DNA from: Escallonia rubra
Lineage: Eukaryota > Streptophyta > Magnoliopsida > Escalloniales > Escalloniaceae
Direction of reading: 5' to 3'
DNA: 64,000 bases
NCBI GenBank assembly: GCA_033065855.1
Contig: JAVXUO010003159.1
Span: forward strand, 124,001 to 188,000
In this document: piece after piece, positions 25,001-37,110 of the stretch
Layout: each line of letters starts with the position of its first letter
Numbering within the stretch: the stretch's first letter is position 1
The notes under the pieces: model-generated
Told to the model about the DNA's origin: nothing
Database searches by the model: none
What the model saw: the letters and a program-made list of their open reading frames with translations, nothing else
Translations under genes and position numbers: made by a program

Positions 25001-28000
25001 GAATAATTTTTGAGATTATATCATTGGCTTTTTGGATCAAATAATATAATTTAATTATGTTCTTATTTCTTTTATGACTTGTTTAAGAAGAAATGTATAT
25101 TTGATGTTCGCAATTGTAATCAGTTTAATATTTGTAAATATTTTTTGTTGCCTTCTGGATTGAAGAAATGTTTGATGGTGCTGCTGAAAAGAAAAACAAA
25201 TAGAGAAATTAAAAGAATGAATCCACGTCTTGCCTGTGTAATCTGTTAAATTGGTTTATGGTATACACTTAAGATTTGTAATTTTCAAGATCAGGTGTTT
25301 TACATTTCATTAGGTTTTCTACTGCAATAGCTAAATAGATTTTCAGTCCAATTTGGTGCCATATATAAGCCTTGTTTTTTTTCTATTTTTTGATGCATAT
25401 TTAACCCTATTTTTTGATGCATATTTAACCCTATTTTTTGTTTTTTCCTGTTGTTTTTCCAACAATTTTTAATTTTCTTAACTGATTTTTCACGTATTTC
25501 ATTTTTTTGATTTTGATTTTGATTTTGTTTTTCAGTTTTTCAATTGATTAATTGTTTGCTAATAAAAAAATGCAAGGGAAAAAAATCACACTTCTTATAA
25601 CTAAATTCATTATCCAATGTTTATTTCATTTCAACCAAATTAAAAAGGAAGTAATGAAGGGGTTTTTTTGTTTTATTTTTCTTTTTCATCACACCTTTCA
25701 TTTCAAATAATTAGAATAGATTCATTACCCAATGTTCATTTAATTTCAATTGAATTTAAAAGAGAGTCATAAAGGGAGAGTATGAGTGTTGTTGACGTAA
25801 TTAACGGAGGACATAATCATCTAGAAATGATTTACGACATGCATACTTTTATAGGTAGTATAGATATAGATTTTTCAGTTTTTTAATTGATTAATTATTT
25901 GCTAACCAAAAATGAAAAAAAAAAATCACAGTTCTCATTACTAAATTCGTTTTTTAATATTCATTTCATTTCAACCAAATTAAAAAAGAAGTAATAAAGG
26001 GATTCATTTGTTTAGTTTTTCATTTTCATCACACTTTTCATTTTCCCATGTTTAGAATAAATTCATTCCCCAAGGTTGATTTAATATCAATTGAATTTAA
26101 AAGGGAGTCATAAAAGGAGGGTAGGAGTGTTATTGACGTAATTAACGAATGCTATTATCGTCAAGAAATGATTTACAACGTTTGTATTTTTATTGGTAGT
26201 ATATTTCATTTCTACCAAATTAAAAAGGAAGTAATGAAGGGTTTCCTTTGTTTTATTTTTCTTTTTCATTACACTTTTCATTTCCCAATAGTTAGAATAG
26301 ATTCATTACCCAATGTTCATTTAATTTCAATTGAATTTAAAAGGGAGTCAATAAAGGGAGGGTATGAGTGTTATTGACGTAATTAACGGAGGACGTAACC
26401 GTCCAAAAATGATTTACAACATTCGTACTTTTATAACTAGTATGTATGTATGTATGCGGATGTGGTTATGTATGTATGCGGATGTGCACAAGTTGATAGA
26501 TGGGGTATGACAGCCTATCTTAGTCGCCGTTAGCCAAGGTCCCAAGCGTCTTCAAACCTTGATAAATACGGAAGTGTAAGATGGACCAGGAAATGCAAGT
26601 GCAAAGAATTAACTGAGAAACGAGGCAGAATAGTTTGGCTCTGAGTCTTTACAGAACCAGATTTGATGCATGTGAGATGGTTGCTAGGGAACTGCAGTCC
26701 GTTTTTGCCCATCCAGATGTTTCTTAGCTTTTTGAAGAGATTTTGTTTATTTGTTTAGTTTACTGAGATGTGTATTTGAGCAATGATTCTTTTATGTGCT
26801 TTGAGTCTTGCTTTTGTATTATTTTTTTCATACATGCTGAATGTGGGCGAGAGTAGCATATTACTTTTTTAAGAAACCATTTGCCTTGCAGGAACCCAGG
26901 TTCCAAACTGGTTTATAATTTGGCACAAGTTTTCCGTTTGAGTTTTGTCAGGAATGCTAAGATATAGGATGTTTGCTCCAACTGAAAATATCCTGTTGCT
27001 ATACTATCACTTTAATTTTGAGCAGTCACAAATCATAAGCAACTTATTGAACTTTAAAGGGGTTAATGTAAAACTGCAGAGCATAGTTGCATTTGAAAGA
27101 GTCTATGAGTATTTGCAGTTGATAGTCGGGAATAGTTCTTTCTACGTCTGCTTATTTGCCTTCTGTATAAGTTCTACCCTATCTGTGATCAAGTATTGAT
27201 TTCAACGTACTTTACTTTAAGTCATGTACTGTTTCATTTAACTCGAGAGTCACCTCCACAGTACTCTTAAGATGATAGAAGGAAGAAGGAGATAGAGATA
27301 TGGAGAAATACCTATTTTATTATGCGTCCTTATATTTATCAGTAAGTAAGTGGCATCGGGAGTCTTTTATCGGACTCAAGAATGTCGAGTTATGATATTT
27401 TTGCTTTTAGTGCATCTCAGTTGGCTTTTCTTGTGCAATGCACATATTCTTATTTGTTGTGCCTTATATGATATTTATTTTTTGTATTCGCAGATCCATC
27501 AATTTCCAGAAATTCTACAGAGGTACTTTGTGAATATTTGGAGTTTATGCTGTAAAGGATGTGTTATGTTGTGCTACACATATTCCCACTTTATTTTTTA
27601 TCCTTAGTTGTAATTCACCTTTTGTTCATTTCTTAGGTGAAGGAGTCAACGGAGTCCCCAGTGATTTCAGACCCCTCCCCAACAAAGATGTCACCTTCAA
27701 TGCAATCAGTTTCATCTTTGTCGACATCTCCTTTATCATCCCAATCTCACCTTCTACCTGCAAGCTCGACTCCTTCAAGGTGGCCTCGCCGTTCTCCAGG
27801 GCACCAACTACTACGACAAGTATCTGATAGTCGGATTCCAGGATTCAAGTCACCAAGCTTCTCAATATCTGAAGAAGGGTCTTCTTTTGTCCTTCCAGGG
27901 TGGAGCAATGAGTCAAACAGAGGGTCTCATGGCGGATCTTCAGATTGGTCTATCCCTGCCTTTTCTGAGCTCATGGCAACTTCTCATAGAGAGAGGTGGT

Positions 28001-28584
28001 CATTTGATAGCGAGTCATTGGGCATGGGTCGTGATAAGATAAGCAGATCTAGTGGGAGGAATTCTTCTCCGTCTATTGATATACAAACCTGTGGGATTTG
28101 CTCAAAGCTTCTAACAGAAAAATCGTCATGGGGTAGCCAAAAAATTATAGCCACTAATGAGCTTGCTGTGGTTTCTGTTTTAAAATGTGGGCATGTTTAT
28201 CATGCTGAATGCTTGGAGAATATGACTCCTGAGATTAGCAAGTATGACCCTTCCTGTCCAGTTTGTACTTTTGGGGAGAAGCAGGCCTTGAAGTTGTCAG
28301 AAAAAGCATTGAGAGCTGAAATGGATTTGAAGGCAAGAAATAGTAAGAGATCAAGGAATCGAGTTGTTGATAGCGATGGTGATACTATTTCATTTACTCG
28401 CCAGAAAAGTAGCGTAGAGGGTAGAGGCTCCAAGATGAGCTCAAGTTCCAGCTTCAAAAGCTCTCTAGGGAGGCCTTTCTTGAGGCGGCACTTCTCATTT
28501 GGGTCAAAGGGGACTAGAACGGTTTCTGAGAACCATTCTTCTCAAAAGAGGGGGTTTTTCTGGACAAAATCTAGCAAGGAGTGA
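22040..28584 (+). CDS. RING-H2 zinc-finger protein with putative N-myristoylation signal (3 coding exons)
   Basis: Coding exons 22040-22367, 27494-27522 and 27637-28584 join in frame to 434 residues. The N terminus MGAACC offers Gly2 for myristoylation and adjacent Cys for palmitoylation, so plasma-membrane anchoring is likely. The middle is Ser-rich and disordered. The RING is C271-x2-C274-x28-C303-x-H305-x2-H308-x2-C311-x14-C326-x2-C329, with His at the fifth ligand (RING-H2), suggesting an E3 ubiquitin ligase. The basic Ser-rich tail (RRHFSFGSKG, KRGFFWTKSSKE) resembles plant proteins annotated only as RING/U-box superfamily. The 29-nt middle exon is tiny but keeps phase. Intron 2 is 5.1 kb and holds repeats. 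Substrate unknown. Confidence 0.87.
23640..24720. repeat. Diverged tandem duplication inside the RING gene intron
   Basis: Two copies of about 400-550 bp share CTTGGCCA, CATAAATTT, GACATGTAGCAT/GGCATGTAGCAT, AAGTAGGGA, GAGTGAATAATCA and TTTGAGACTCTTTT in the same order. They start near 23640 and near 24115. No coding content. Confidence 0.6.
24962..25864 (-). mobile_element. Helitron-like element in the RING gene intron
   Basis: On the minus strand it begins TCTATACTACCTATAAAAGT (plus-strand end 25864) and ends CTAG (24962-24965) after host A. Seven bases inside that end is a perfect hairpin with an 8-bp stem, CACGTGCG (24973-24980) and CGCACGTG (24982-24989), around a single T. The right flank begins with T. 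TC start, subterminal hairpin, CTRR end and A/T insertion fit a non-autonomous Helitron. No Rep/helicase frame is present. Confidence 0.65.
25528..26440. repeat. Three tandem copies of the Helitron-like 5' end
   Basis: Units at about 25528-25864, 25866-26200 and (shorter) 26201-26440 share CATTTCATTTC, CCAAATTAAAAA, CACTTTTCATTT, TTCAATTGAATTTAAAAG, GAGTGTT and GACGTAATTAACG, then a terminus of the form TTTTAT..GTAGTAT. Period is about 335 bp. Confidence 0.75.
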
Positions 28585-29634
28585 GCTGCTTTTTGCTTAA
28601 AAGAGCTGCACATCCCTGTCTCTCATATAAATTGGTACGTGCTACTATATATATTTCTCGTTTTTTGTTTTTGCTTTAAGGAGGTGTACCCTGTCTCTCG
28701 TATGATAGAAGCATGTTCTTCTATATTTTTGGGCCCACTCCTCCTCTCTACCTTGAGCCCTGCTTTTTTTATTTCTATCAAGTTTTAATATTTTATTCTG
28801 CGGACGAGGTATAAAAACTATTTAAGACCCAAAACCAGAAGGTGGAAAGTTAATGGTACTTAATGGTGGAACTTGGGGAGTTAGAAGCTTGGGAGTCAAG
28901 AAGATGTATGGAATGTAATCTCCTACTGTTTGTTAAAGAGGCTTTTCAAGAGATCTTGTACTTCAAAGGTTCTTCTAATATGAGTTTGAGATGGGCATGA
29001 TTTCAGTTACGCCATCCCTTCGCCAAGTATTCCAACGTATACCAAATTGGATACTTGTACGCATTTTTGAAGCAATCTGCTTATGGTTTAACTTCATACT
29101 AATATTTGCCTGCAGAATCCACTATTGGGGGCTGGACACTATCCATAAGAAGAAAGACATTGGTCATCAGGGTCTTCTTAGGAAACGACTGGATTCTCCT
29201 CGATCTCAAGCAGGAATAGGTTAGCTTCTGGAGATACACTGCAAAGGATGAGGGGATCTAATTTTAGTCTATAGGGGAACAAAATGGAAATAGTAGAATG
29301 AAAAGCAAATCTCAGACTAGTCATTTGTATGTTTGTTCTGTACAATCTAATTATTATTTTGCTTCGTTTAAGTGCCTGGAATTACTTGGAAAAACTCTGC
29401 AAGTCTGATGGAATTGTTTGCCCCTTTTCTTGGAGGCTTTTTGTTTCTCTTTTAAGGTGTCCTTTTTAGACTTTGGGATCTAGTTGTCCCCTTAGAATTG
29501 CCTGAAGTTGTTGCCCCTTCTTGTGTGGGCCTTTGGTTATTCTTTTAGACTTCGAAACTCGAAAGTGGCACAGAAGTATAGCAACGTAGGCTGTAACGTT
29601 AAATCTGCAGATCATATCCCTAACCATTTCCCTT
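28585..29634. other. 3' UTR and spacer between the RING gene and dehydrin
   Basis: Probably the 3' UTR of the RING-H2 gene followed by the dehydrin promoter. A 77-residue frame at 28991-29224 has no recognisable features and is not called. Confidence 0.4.
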
Positions 29635-29721
29635 ACGTGGTACCATGTCCTATCTGGGAAGATACGTGTCACCATTTCTTTTACGTGGCAATGCCATTGA
29701 TGTGTCTAGCTAATACGTGTC
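29635..29721 (+). promoter_or_regulatory. Cluster of four ACGT-core (ABRE/G-box-like) elements upstream of dehydrin
   Basis: ACGTGGT (29635-29641), ACGTGTC (29664-29670), ACGTGGC (29683-29689) and ACGTGTC (29715-29721) lie 137-223 bases before the dehydrin ATG. The last three match the ACGTGKC abscisic-acid response element consensus bound by ABF/AREB bZIP factors. Multiple ABREs are known to give ABA and drought induction, which fits the gene downstream. A weak TATA-like TATTTTAT lies near 29779. Confidence 0.8.
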
Positions 29722-29857
29722 ACAGCCTCGATGACATGCAGAAAAGCTCTCTGCTTCACCGACTTCAGCTTTCGGCCTATTTTATCAGTTGCAAACTCCC
29801 TCACTCTCGTCTGGGCTTTTTCTTTCTGATTCTTGCGGGTGTATAGAAGTTGAAGAA

Positions 29858-31452
29858 ATGGCTGATTTGCGCGATGAACTCGGGAATCCAATTCAGCTGA
29901 CCGACGAGCACGGCAATCCGGTTCAGTTGACGGATGAGTACGGCAACCCAATGCACCTTACTGGCGTTGCCACCCACGGTATGCACGGTGGCACACAGGT
30001 TGAACCGCAACCCCCACCGCCGGTGACTAAAGTAACCTCCACTGAGGTGCCGGGCGGAGCCGAGGTTCAGGAGCAGCAACCCGAGGCTGAGCAGCAGCAA
30101 CCCCGTCGCTCCAGTAGCTCAAGCTCTAGCTCGGTGAGATCCGCTTCTAGTCTGGCTACAATATGTCGTTGCAAGTGGCACTATAGCGCATAGACTACAT
30201 ATATTTGTTGAGTTTGCCTAGAAGAGCATATCTACTAACATTATAGGTCATGGGTCATACTGAGATGAAGGGGGAAAAGGGGGGGAAAAAAGAGATTGAG
30301 GACTCACACAAGTTTGTAGTACTTCACCTTGGACAGGGAAAGATTACGAGGTGGAACTGAAATTAAAATACTATCAAGTGGATACTTTGGTGCTTGTAGG
30401 AACTTTTAAAGGGAAAGCCTCTAGAGAATTGATGCCTAGACAAGTTAGTTCTATAATAATACTAATATTTAATAAGTGGAGAGAATAAGCTACTGTTAAA
30501 GCACGACAATTACTCTTAATCAAATGACCAGTTCATCACTGGCATACATAGTTGCACTCATTCTCTTTAACTACTTCATAGTTGCAGTTATTCTCTAATC
30601 GCTTAAGTTTTTAGCTTGACATGTATCAGAGCGTCTACATGGTCTTAAGTTCGATTCTTTTTTTTTTCTTTGCATATTTGACTCCCGTTAGAATATTGCA
30701 AACTTGCACTTTTATTTGTTTTGTGCATTTGGTGGGGGTGGATCACTTTGGTTCGTCTCTACAAGTGCGATTTACAAGTGCAATCTGGAGTTTGCAAGTT
30801 GGGAGAAGTGTTAAAAGTATGAAATACGTAGTTGTGCTTATTCTTGTCAATCACCTGCTTATTCCTGTCAATCACCCTTCTGCAAAAGCGCACCAGGTGC
30901 CGTGGAAAATTGGCTTGGTCAATAAGAATGCCATGGCAATTGTCAAAACTATTGAATGCTTCAAGGGCAAAGAGAGAATATTTTAAACCACCTTGATGGA
31001 AGATATAAATATAGCATACCTAGCCATGGAATCAAATCTTAAATCCTTCAAGTTAAATTAGAAAGGGTAATAGCAAGATAATTATATAGCTTGCTTGGAG
31101 AAAAACATTGAGCAATGCAGAATAGCTAGTTGTCGTTTAATTGGTTGCAATTGTTTTCTTTTCTTCAAATTTTTTGCTATAACTAATTAGAAATTAGTCC
31201 GAGGACGACGAGCAAGGCGAGAGAAGGAAGAAGAAGAAGGGATTGAAGGAGAAAATAAAGGAGAAGTTAACCGGAGGAAAGCACAAGAACACTACAAGGG
31301 GAGACGAGCAAGTACACACCACCACTGTCGTCAGCAGCGATAGTCCGCCAGGTCTGTATCAGGAGTCTGCAATCAAAGTCCTGCACCATGAAGAGAAGAA
31401 AGGTATGATGGAGAAGATCAAGGAGAAACTACCCGGACACCATAATCAGTAG
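29858..31452 (+). CDS. YnSK2-type dehydrin (group 2 LEA), 2 exons
   Basis: Disordered hydrophilic stress protein that binds membranes and protects against dehydration. Exons 29858-30133 and 31198-31452 give 176 residues. Three Y-type segments are seen near the N terminus: DELGNP (6-11, degenerate), DEHGNP (16-21) and DEYGNP (26-31). A tract of nine serines followed by EDDE is the phosphorylatable S segment; the intron splits it, the usual position for SK-type dehydrins. Two Lys-rich K segments follow: [15 protein letters not shown] (105-119) and [17 protein letters not shown] (158-174), the second near the C terminus. At 1,064 bp the intron is long for a dehydrin. Upstream ABREs predict ABA regulation. 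Confidence 0.95.
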
Positions 31453-33490
31453 AAATACGTTACGTGCGTGTCCAATAAGAGTTTGTGTACAGTACTTAAT
31501 TTGTTTGTTTACTTATGTTTTGAACGTGGCTTGCTGTACGGTGTGAGGAATTTGTTGTACTAAAATGCAAAGGTAAACTTGTTGAATCGCATGCTTGGTA
31601 AGGATTTGCAATGTCATTTAGTTGAAACAGTGCTTCTATTTTCGCTGGAAGACCGGGACTACCTGGTTTGATCAGCAGATTAATCGGTTTAGATATATTA
31701 TAGTAAGATATCGTTGCTATACGTCCTCTCTAAGATCCTAGCTATATTTCAAGAAGTCTATTCAAAAGGGACCATATACGTGAAGTAGTTTGTTCATATT
31801 AGAAACTCCCCTGGTTGGGAAGATTCATTAATAGAGCAGAATGTACCCTGTGAACCCTTATCTTTAAGGACAAACGAAAGGCGATCCAATGTTTCTGCTC
31901 TTGTGCCAATTTTCCCCTGGACATCCAGAGAAGGAAATCTGTGATCCTGCTTTCGTATGTCCCGTCTTTTTTTCATGTCAATGTCAGGGGACATGGAAAG
32001 GTGTCGATCGATATGTGGATTCCTCGTAACAGCTCCTTGGTTAAAGGAGGCGTTGCGTTACATGCACTTACCTGCACACTGATACGCTTTCATGGAAAGC
32101 TAAATACGTAAACCAAGTGGGTTGGATATATGGTTTAATCACACATTTTAATCCCAGCTTTATGATCTGAGTGATGTCCAGTCCTGTGAGGATGCTGGAT
32201 CACATTAGTGTCAACTTCCATGCCGTATAGCTTGCGCCATCCTCCACTTTGTACTACTGGCGGCGTACATGCTTGGAGGATGGTGGAATCAGTTCTGTTT
32301 TGATTAGAACAAAAGCAGAAAAAGAACCAGCTCTGTGGCATATACTAATATACCAAACTCGTTTCTCAGAAGTTGTGCGCGCGCGTGGGGGTGGGTTGGG
32401 GGAAGGTGTGGTAGCCTCTTAATGCAATTTCATTGAAGTGAACGGAGTTATATTTTTAAGCAGTGAACTTGGTAATGCCTAGTTGACGTCTCCCGAAAGT
32501 TATTTTCTACGATTCCTTTCTCGACAAAATGGAAAAGAATTTACGCTTCTACTTTAAATGAGATCCTAAAATCTTTGAAGGCAGAAAAGATTAGATACTT
32601 TTACCTGCGTTGCGTTTCTATTATCATTTTGATATTCAATACCGCTATTTGGAAGACAATATGAAGTTCAAGCCTAATTTCTTTCTTCGAATGGAAAATG
32701 ATTGACTAAAAGAGATATGTATGCCGTTATTACTTAAGATCCCAAACATTTTAATTAATTTGCAAACTATGGTAAGTTTTGTACGTGGAGGTAAGTTTTA
32801 TTGTGTTATATTACAACTTTACTAACAGCTATGCTCCCGTAGGAACGGGAAATCGATATACGTATTTGATGTTCTCTTGAATTTTTTACTTTGACAATTA
32901 TAAATTAGCATGACGCAAATATCGAACTCAAATTATAACATACACTTCATTGGGCCTCTTTGAAATTGAAAGACAAATGTAATACAATGTCAACGTTAAA
33001 TTGAACTTGAAAAATCATCATAAATTTAAGTAAGTATTATTTGACAAAATAGTGTGCAAAGTATGTCCTTTTTTTTTGTTGATAAATAAAAGAATTACAT
33101 TAATAATGGAAGAAAATGGTATCCGGCCTTAGAGCCATACAAAATAGATACAGAGAATGGACACAACATCTCCTATTGGTGGTCACTATACATATCTAGG
33201 AACCCTAAAATTTTGATGAGTTAATAATTGGGGAAAATATATAGATAGTAAATATCGCCTTATAAGCGGTAACTGGGAAGGGCCTATGTGAACTCCGTGA
33301 AGAAGTCTGGGATCTAAACGTAATTAAACCCTAATCGCCGGACATTTAGCGGCTCGCCACTGGCTGAATGTCCGAACGGTGCAAACCACGTCAACGACCC
33401 CCCCTCTTCACTTCCCACTCACTCTCTCTCTCACACAGTATTCACACACCTTCCTTTCCCGCCTATTTAAAACCCTAATTTACGGTACAA
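31453..33490. other. Spacer between dehydrin and IMPL2
   Basis: Dehydrin 3' UTR, then non-coding AT-rich sequence, then the CT-rich leader region of the next gene (from about 33400). No other gene supported. Confidence 0.5.
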
Positions 33491-36400
33491 ATGCACTCTC
33501 AATCTCACCTCCTCCCCCTCCACCGCCCCGCACTCCGCCTTCCCCTGCCGGCAAAGCCTTCAATCTCTTTGCCAAGCGGCGCCTCATTGTCTTCAAATTT
33601 TCCCTTCACACGCCAAATCAAATTCACTAGAGAATCAATGACGTCATTTTCCGCTCTGTCAAACGGAGTACGAACCGAAAACGTTAAGTTAGGGTTCGAA
33701 GACTCGGAATTGGACCGGTTCGCCGAGGTCGGCAACAAGATGGCCGATGCCGCCGGCGAGGTGATACGGAAGTACTTCCGGAAAAGCTTTGACATTCTCG
33801 ATAAAGAAGATTTAAGTAAGTTTATTGAGTGATAACTTACACTGATCGTGGAATTGATTGTGACAGCTTTGCGGTGATGATTGTTATTGGTCTGTTGTTT
33901 TAGGTCCTGTGACGATTGCTGATCAGGCGGCCGAGGAGGCGATGATTTCGATCATACAAGAGAGTTTTCCTAGTCATGCAGTGTGAGTTTTTTTATTGCT
34001 TCCAACGGGAATGTCTTGTTCATGAGAATTCATTTAGGTTCGAAGCAAATGAAAAGAAAGTTTAGGTTTGTGGTTTGATATCATCACTTTTATTGCCTAG
34101 TCATGCAAGATGATTTCGATCATAATACTTCCTAGCCATGCAGTGTGAGTTTTTTCATTGCCTCGGTCTTGTTCATGAGAATTCATTTAGTTTTGAAGCA
34201 AATGAAAAGAAATTTTAGGTCATCACTTCTATTTTAAGTTTATGCAATCAGAAAGTGAAGAGCAGATTTAAAAACGTGCATTCTTGGCTGAGGTTTGGCT
34301 GTCATTAGTAAGATTCCCTCTTGTCCGGTTGAAGGTGATTCTGTAGTATATCATTTTACTCGTAATCTATTTTATATCGCAACTATTTATTTTACTTTGT
34401 TTTTGGTTCACTCGGCTAATACGGACAGATGCATTAGTCTCACTAATATATTCACCTGCCTTCGTGGGTTACCAAGCCTAAAAATAATTTTTGTCCTGAT
34501 GGACATGCGAGGAGAATTTCGCTACATTTTATCAGCATATGTTGACTGGAGATGGTAGTATTTTGTATAAACCGGAAAGAACAAAGTGCATGTTTTCATA
34601 TCTGTTATGTGTTGGGTTCTTGTTGCTAAATTGTAAAAGATGTAAGTGCAGATATGGGGAGGAGAATGGCTGGAGGTGTAAAGAGAAGTTTGCCGACTAT
34701 GTTTGGGTTTTAGATCCAATAGATGGGACAAAGAGTTTTATTACTGGTATTTTTCTGTAGTCTTCGTATTGAATATTATCATTTACAGGTTTGAACTTTA
34801 AGATAACGGGTTTACACGGTTCTTCTTCTAGGGAAACCCTTGTTTGGCACTCTCATTGCTCTGCTTCATGGAGGCAAACCGGTATGAATCACCGGTCACT
34901 GCTAATTGTATGCAGATAATATGTCAATAATTGTGTTATCGGTGCACATAGCATTTCAAAGTGGCAAAATCAAATAGATATATGGACTTGGATTATTCTA
35001 TTGAGTTGCCTTGCTGCACCTAAATTACTCTATTCTAAAAGGACTACAGGAAAACTAGCACCTCCATATTGAGGACTTGATGCTTTACCTCTATAATTGA
35101 CTGGTTAAGAACATATTTTAGCCAAGATAGCATATCTGTTTCATTATCTGTTTCATCATACTGTTCGTTAATGCCTTTTCCTTTTACCTTCTCGTTACCT
35201 TAAACTTTCTGAAGTTTCATGTAGCATAAAGGCTTCGCAAATGGGTGTTTCTATATATCCAGTTTTGTTACTTTGCTAATAAGGTTCTAAGGTTCACGCT
35301 TGTGTTTCGTTTTGCTCCTTAATTACAAGAGAAATATCTATGTAGCTAATTTCAATGTGAAACTTTAACCTAAAAAGGAAATAGTTATGAAATAAGGCTG
35401 AGGTTACCAAAAGCCCGGTGATATGGTTTGTAAAGCACTCAAGTCTGTCTTGGAATTACCAGCTGATTTGTGGTTCAAATATAGTTAGTTCCATTATAAT
35501 CCTGATTTCAATGTAATAGATAAATTTAATTGGTTAACATATATTTCACATGCTTTGCATACCCCTCTTTCTTTTCATGATTAACAGGATCCTACAGTTT
35601 AAAATAGAAGATCTAATAGGTTGACAACTTTGTTATCATGATTAAGCTACCAGGCCCTGGCGTTGACAACTTTATTGCATAGTTTTATTCGACTATCCTT
35701 GATGAAAAACTGTATTACAAGTACAATGTTATGTACTTTATGTTTACGTCCATCTTGTTCTCAATCCCCCATCCAGATTCTTGGCATAATAGATCAGCCT
35801 GTTTTAAGAGAGAGATGGGTTGGAATAACTGGAAGGAGAACTACATTGAATGGACAAGAAGTCTCTACGCGCAAGTGTGCAAAACTTTCTCAAGCATATC
35901 TGTACGTTATTCTTTCTTTAATAACTCCTCTTCGCCTCCCCACCCCCAAAGGAGAAAGACAAGAAATGAAAACAGAGTGTATCTTATCCCCAGCATCTAC
36001 ACCAATGTGCCTAGCCAGTTGATTGTTCTGGCTAGTGTCTATAATAGAACTCGGCAAGTGGGTGATGCTTATTGCTGTGTTCATCTTGTCTTCTTCTTTG
36101 CATTTTTGGACCCAATCTAGGTACACGACTAGCCCACATCTGTTCAGTGGAGAAGCTGAAGTGGCATTTACTCGAGTTAGAAATGAGGTAATGCGAACAT
36201 ACATCTATTGTTGTATGCGAGGTTCCAGGATGCAAGCTCCGTTAGTTGGATGACTCTCGTCATTCCTTTATTAGTTATGCTATTGCTTTCAACTGTGAAG
36301 AACAAAAAGTTGATTCCCAAGAACCTCTGTGATTGTGTTCTTTTTGGTATACAGGTGAAAGTGCCGTTATATGGTTGCGACTGTTATGCGTATGCCCTTT

Positions 36401-37110
36401 TGGCCTCTGGTTATGTTGATCTTGTTGTCGAGTCCGGCCTCAAGGTGTGCTGTACTCCTCTCATTCAATATAAGTTTTTGAGAGATAAGATGAACCGTAG
36501 CCATGACAGACTTGAGTAACTGTATTTATCAGCTTATCCTAATGCATAGTTAGTTAAACTACCTCCGAGCAGGGGTTTCTGTGACTCTTTTGGACAGACA
36601 TCGCTTCATGCCCATAAGCTTTTGTTGCTTGAAATTAGGACAATGCTAAACATTTCACTTTGCAGCTCCTAATCTCACCAAATACCTATACCATACAATC
36701 ATCTTATGCACCCCATGAGACTATTCAATGGCAAAGCAGTTGTTTCGTAGCACCAGTCTTCAAAACTAACAGTATTGCAATGAATGCAGCCATACGATTT
36801 TCTTTCGCTGATACCCGTGATAGAAGGTGCTGGTGGAGTTATAACTGACTGGAACGGACATCAACTTCACTGGGAGGCCACTTCAGATTCACGTGCACCA
36901 AGTATGTCCCCAGTAAAGCTCATTTTCTTTCTACTTGCCTCGCATAATCGTTTATTAAACTCGATGCAAACAAACAAGGCTCAAGTGTATATATGTTACT
37001 CATTTAAGTTGCCATGATGCATGCTTCTCTCCCCTCTAGGTTTTAATGTTGTGGCAGCGGGCGACAAACAACTTCAGCAGCAAGCCTTAGATTCACTACA
37101 TTGGCTATAA
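33491..37110 (+). CDS. HISN7: Histidinol-phosphate phosphatase, IMPL2/HISN7 type, plastid (9 exons)
   Basis: Inositol-monophosphatase-fold enzyme; Arabidopsis IMPL2 removes phosphate from histidinol phosphate in plastid histidine synthesis. Exons 33491-33815, 33904-33982, 34652-34746, 34832-34881, 35777-35901, 36121-36187, 36355-36444, 36790-36901 and 37040-37110 (TAA) give 337 residues, close to Arabidopsis IMPL2. The Ser/Pro/Arg-rich first 50 residues look like a transit peptide. Metal-site motifs are visible: YGEENG (136-141), LDPIDGTKSF (155-164) and PYDFLSLIPVIEGAGG (278-293). The sequence YDFLSL and the YGCDCYAYALLASG block distinguish it from IMP and IMPL1. A second Met at residue 50 would remove the transit peptide. 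Intron 2 contains a decayed copy of the exon 2 end. Confidence 0.93.
33930..34235 (+). repeat. Tandem copy of the IMPL2 exon 2 / intron 2 junction
   Basis: The real junction (about 33940-34065) carries GATGATTTCGATCATA, CTAGTCATGCAG|GTGAG-type donor context, TCTTGTTCATGAGAATTCAT and GAAGCAAATGAAAAGAAA. The same order recurs at about 34108-34220, including CTAGCCATGCAGTGTGAGTT. The second copy keeps the donor, but the exon part is shortened and lacks a clear acceptor. Confidence 0.85.

Noticed and set aside
28991-29224. 77-residue frame after the RING-H2 gene
   Set aside because: Likely 3' UTR; no motif and unusual composition.
30621-30986. 121-residue open frame in the dehydrin intron
   Set aside because: It lies wholly inside a well-supported intron, starts with a poly-Phe stretch from a T run, and shows no domain.
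33464-33470. TATTTAA as TATA box of IMPL2
   Set aside because: Only about 21 bases before the chosen ATG, which would put the transcription start after the transit-peptide start; more likely leader sequence.
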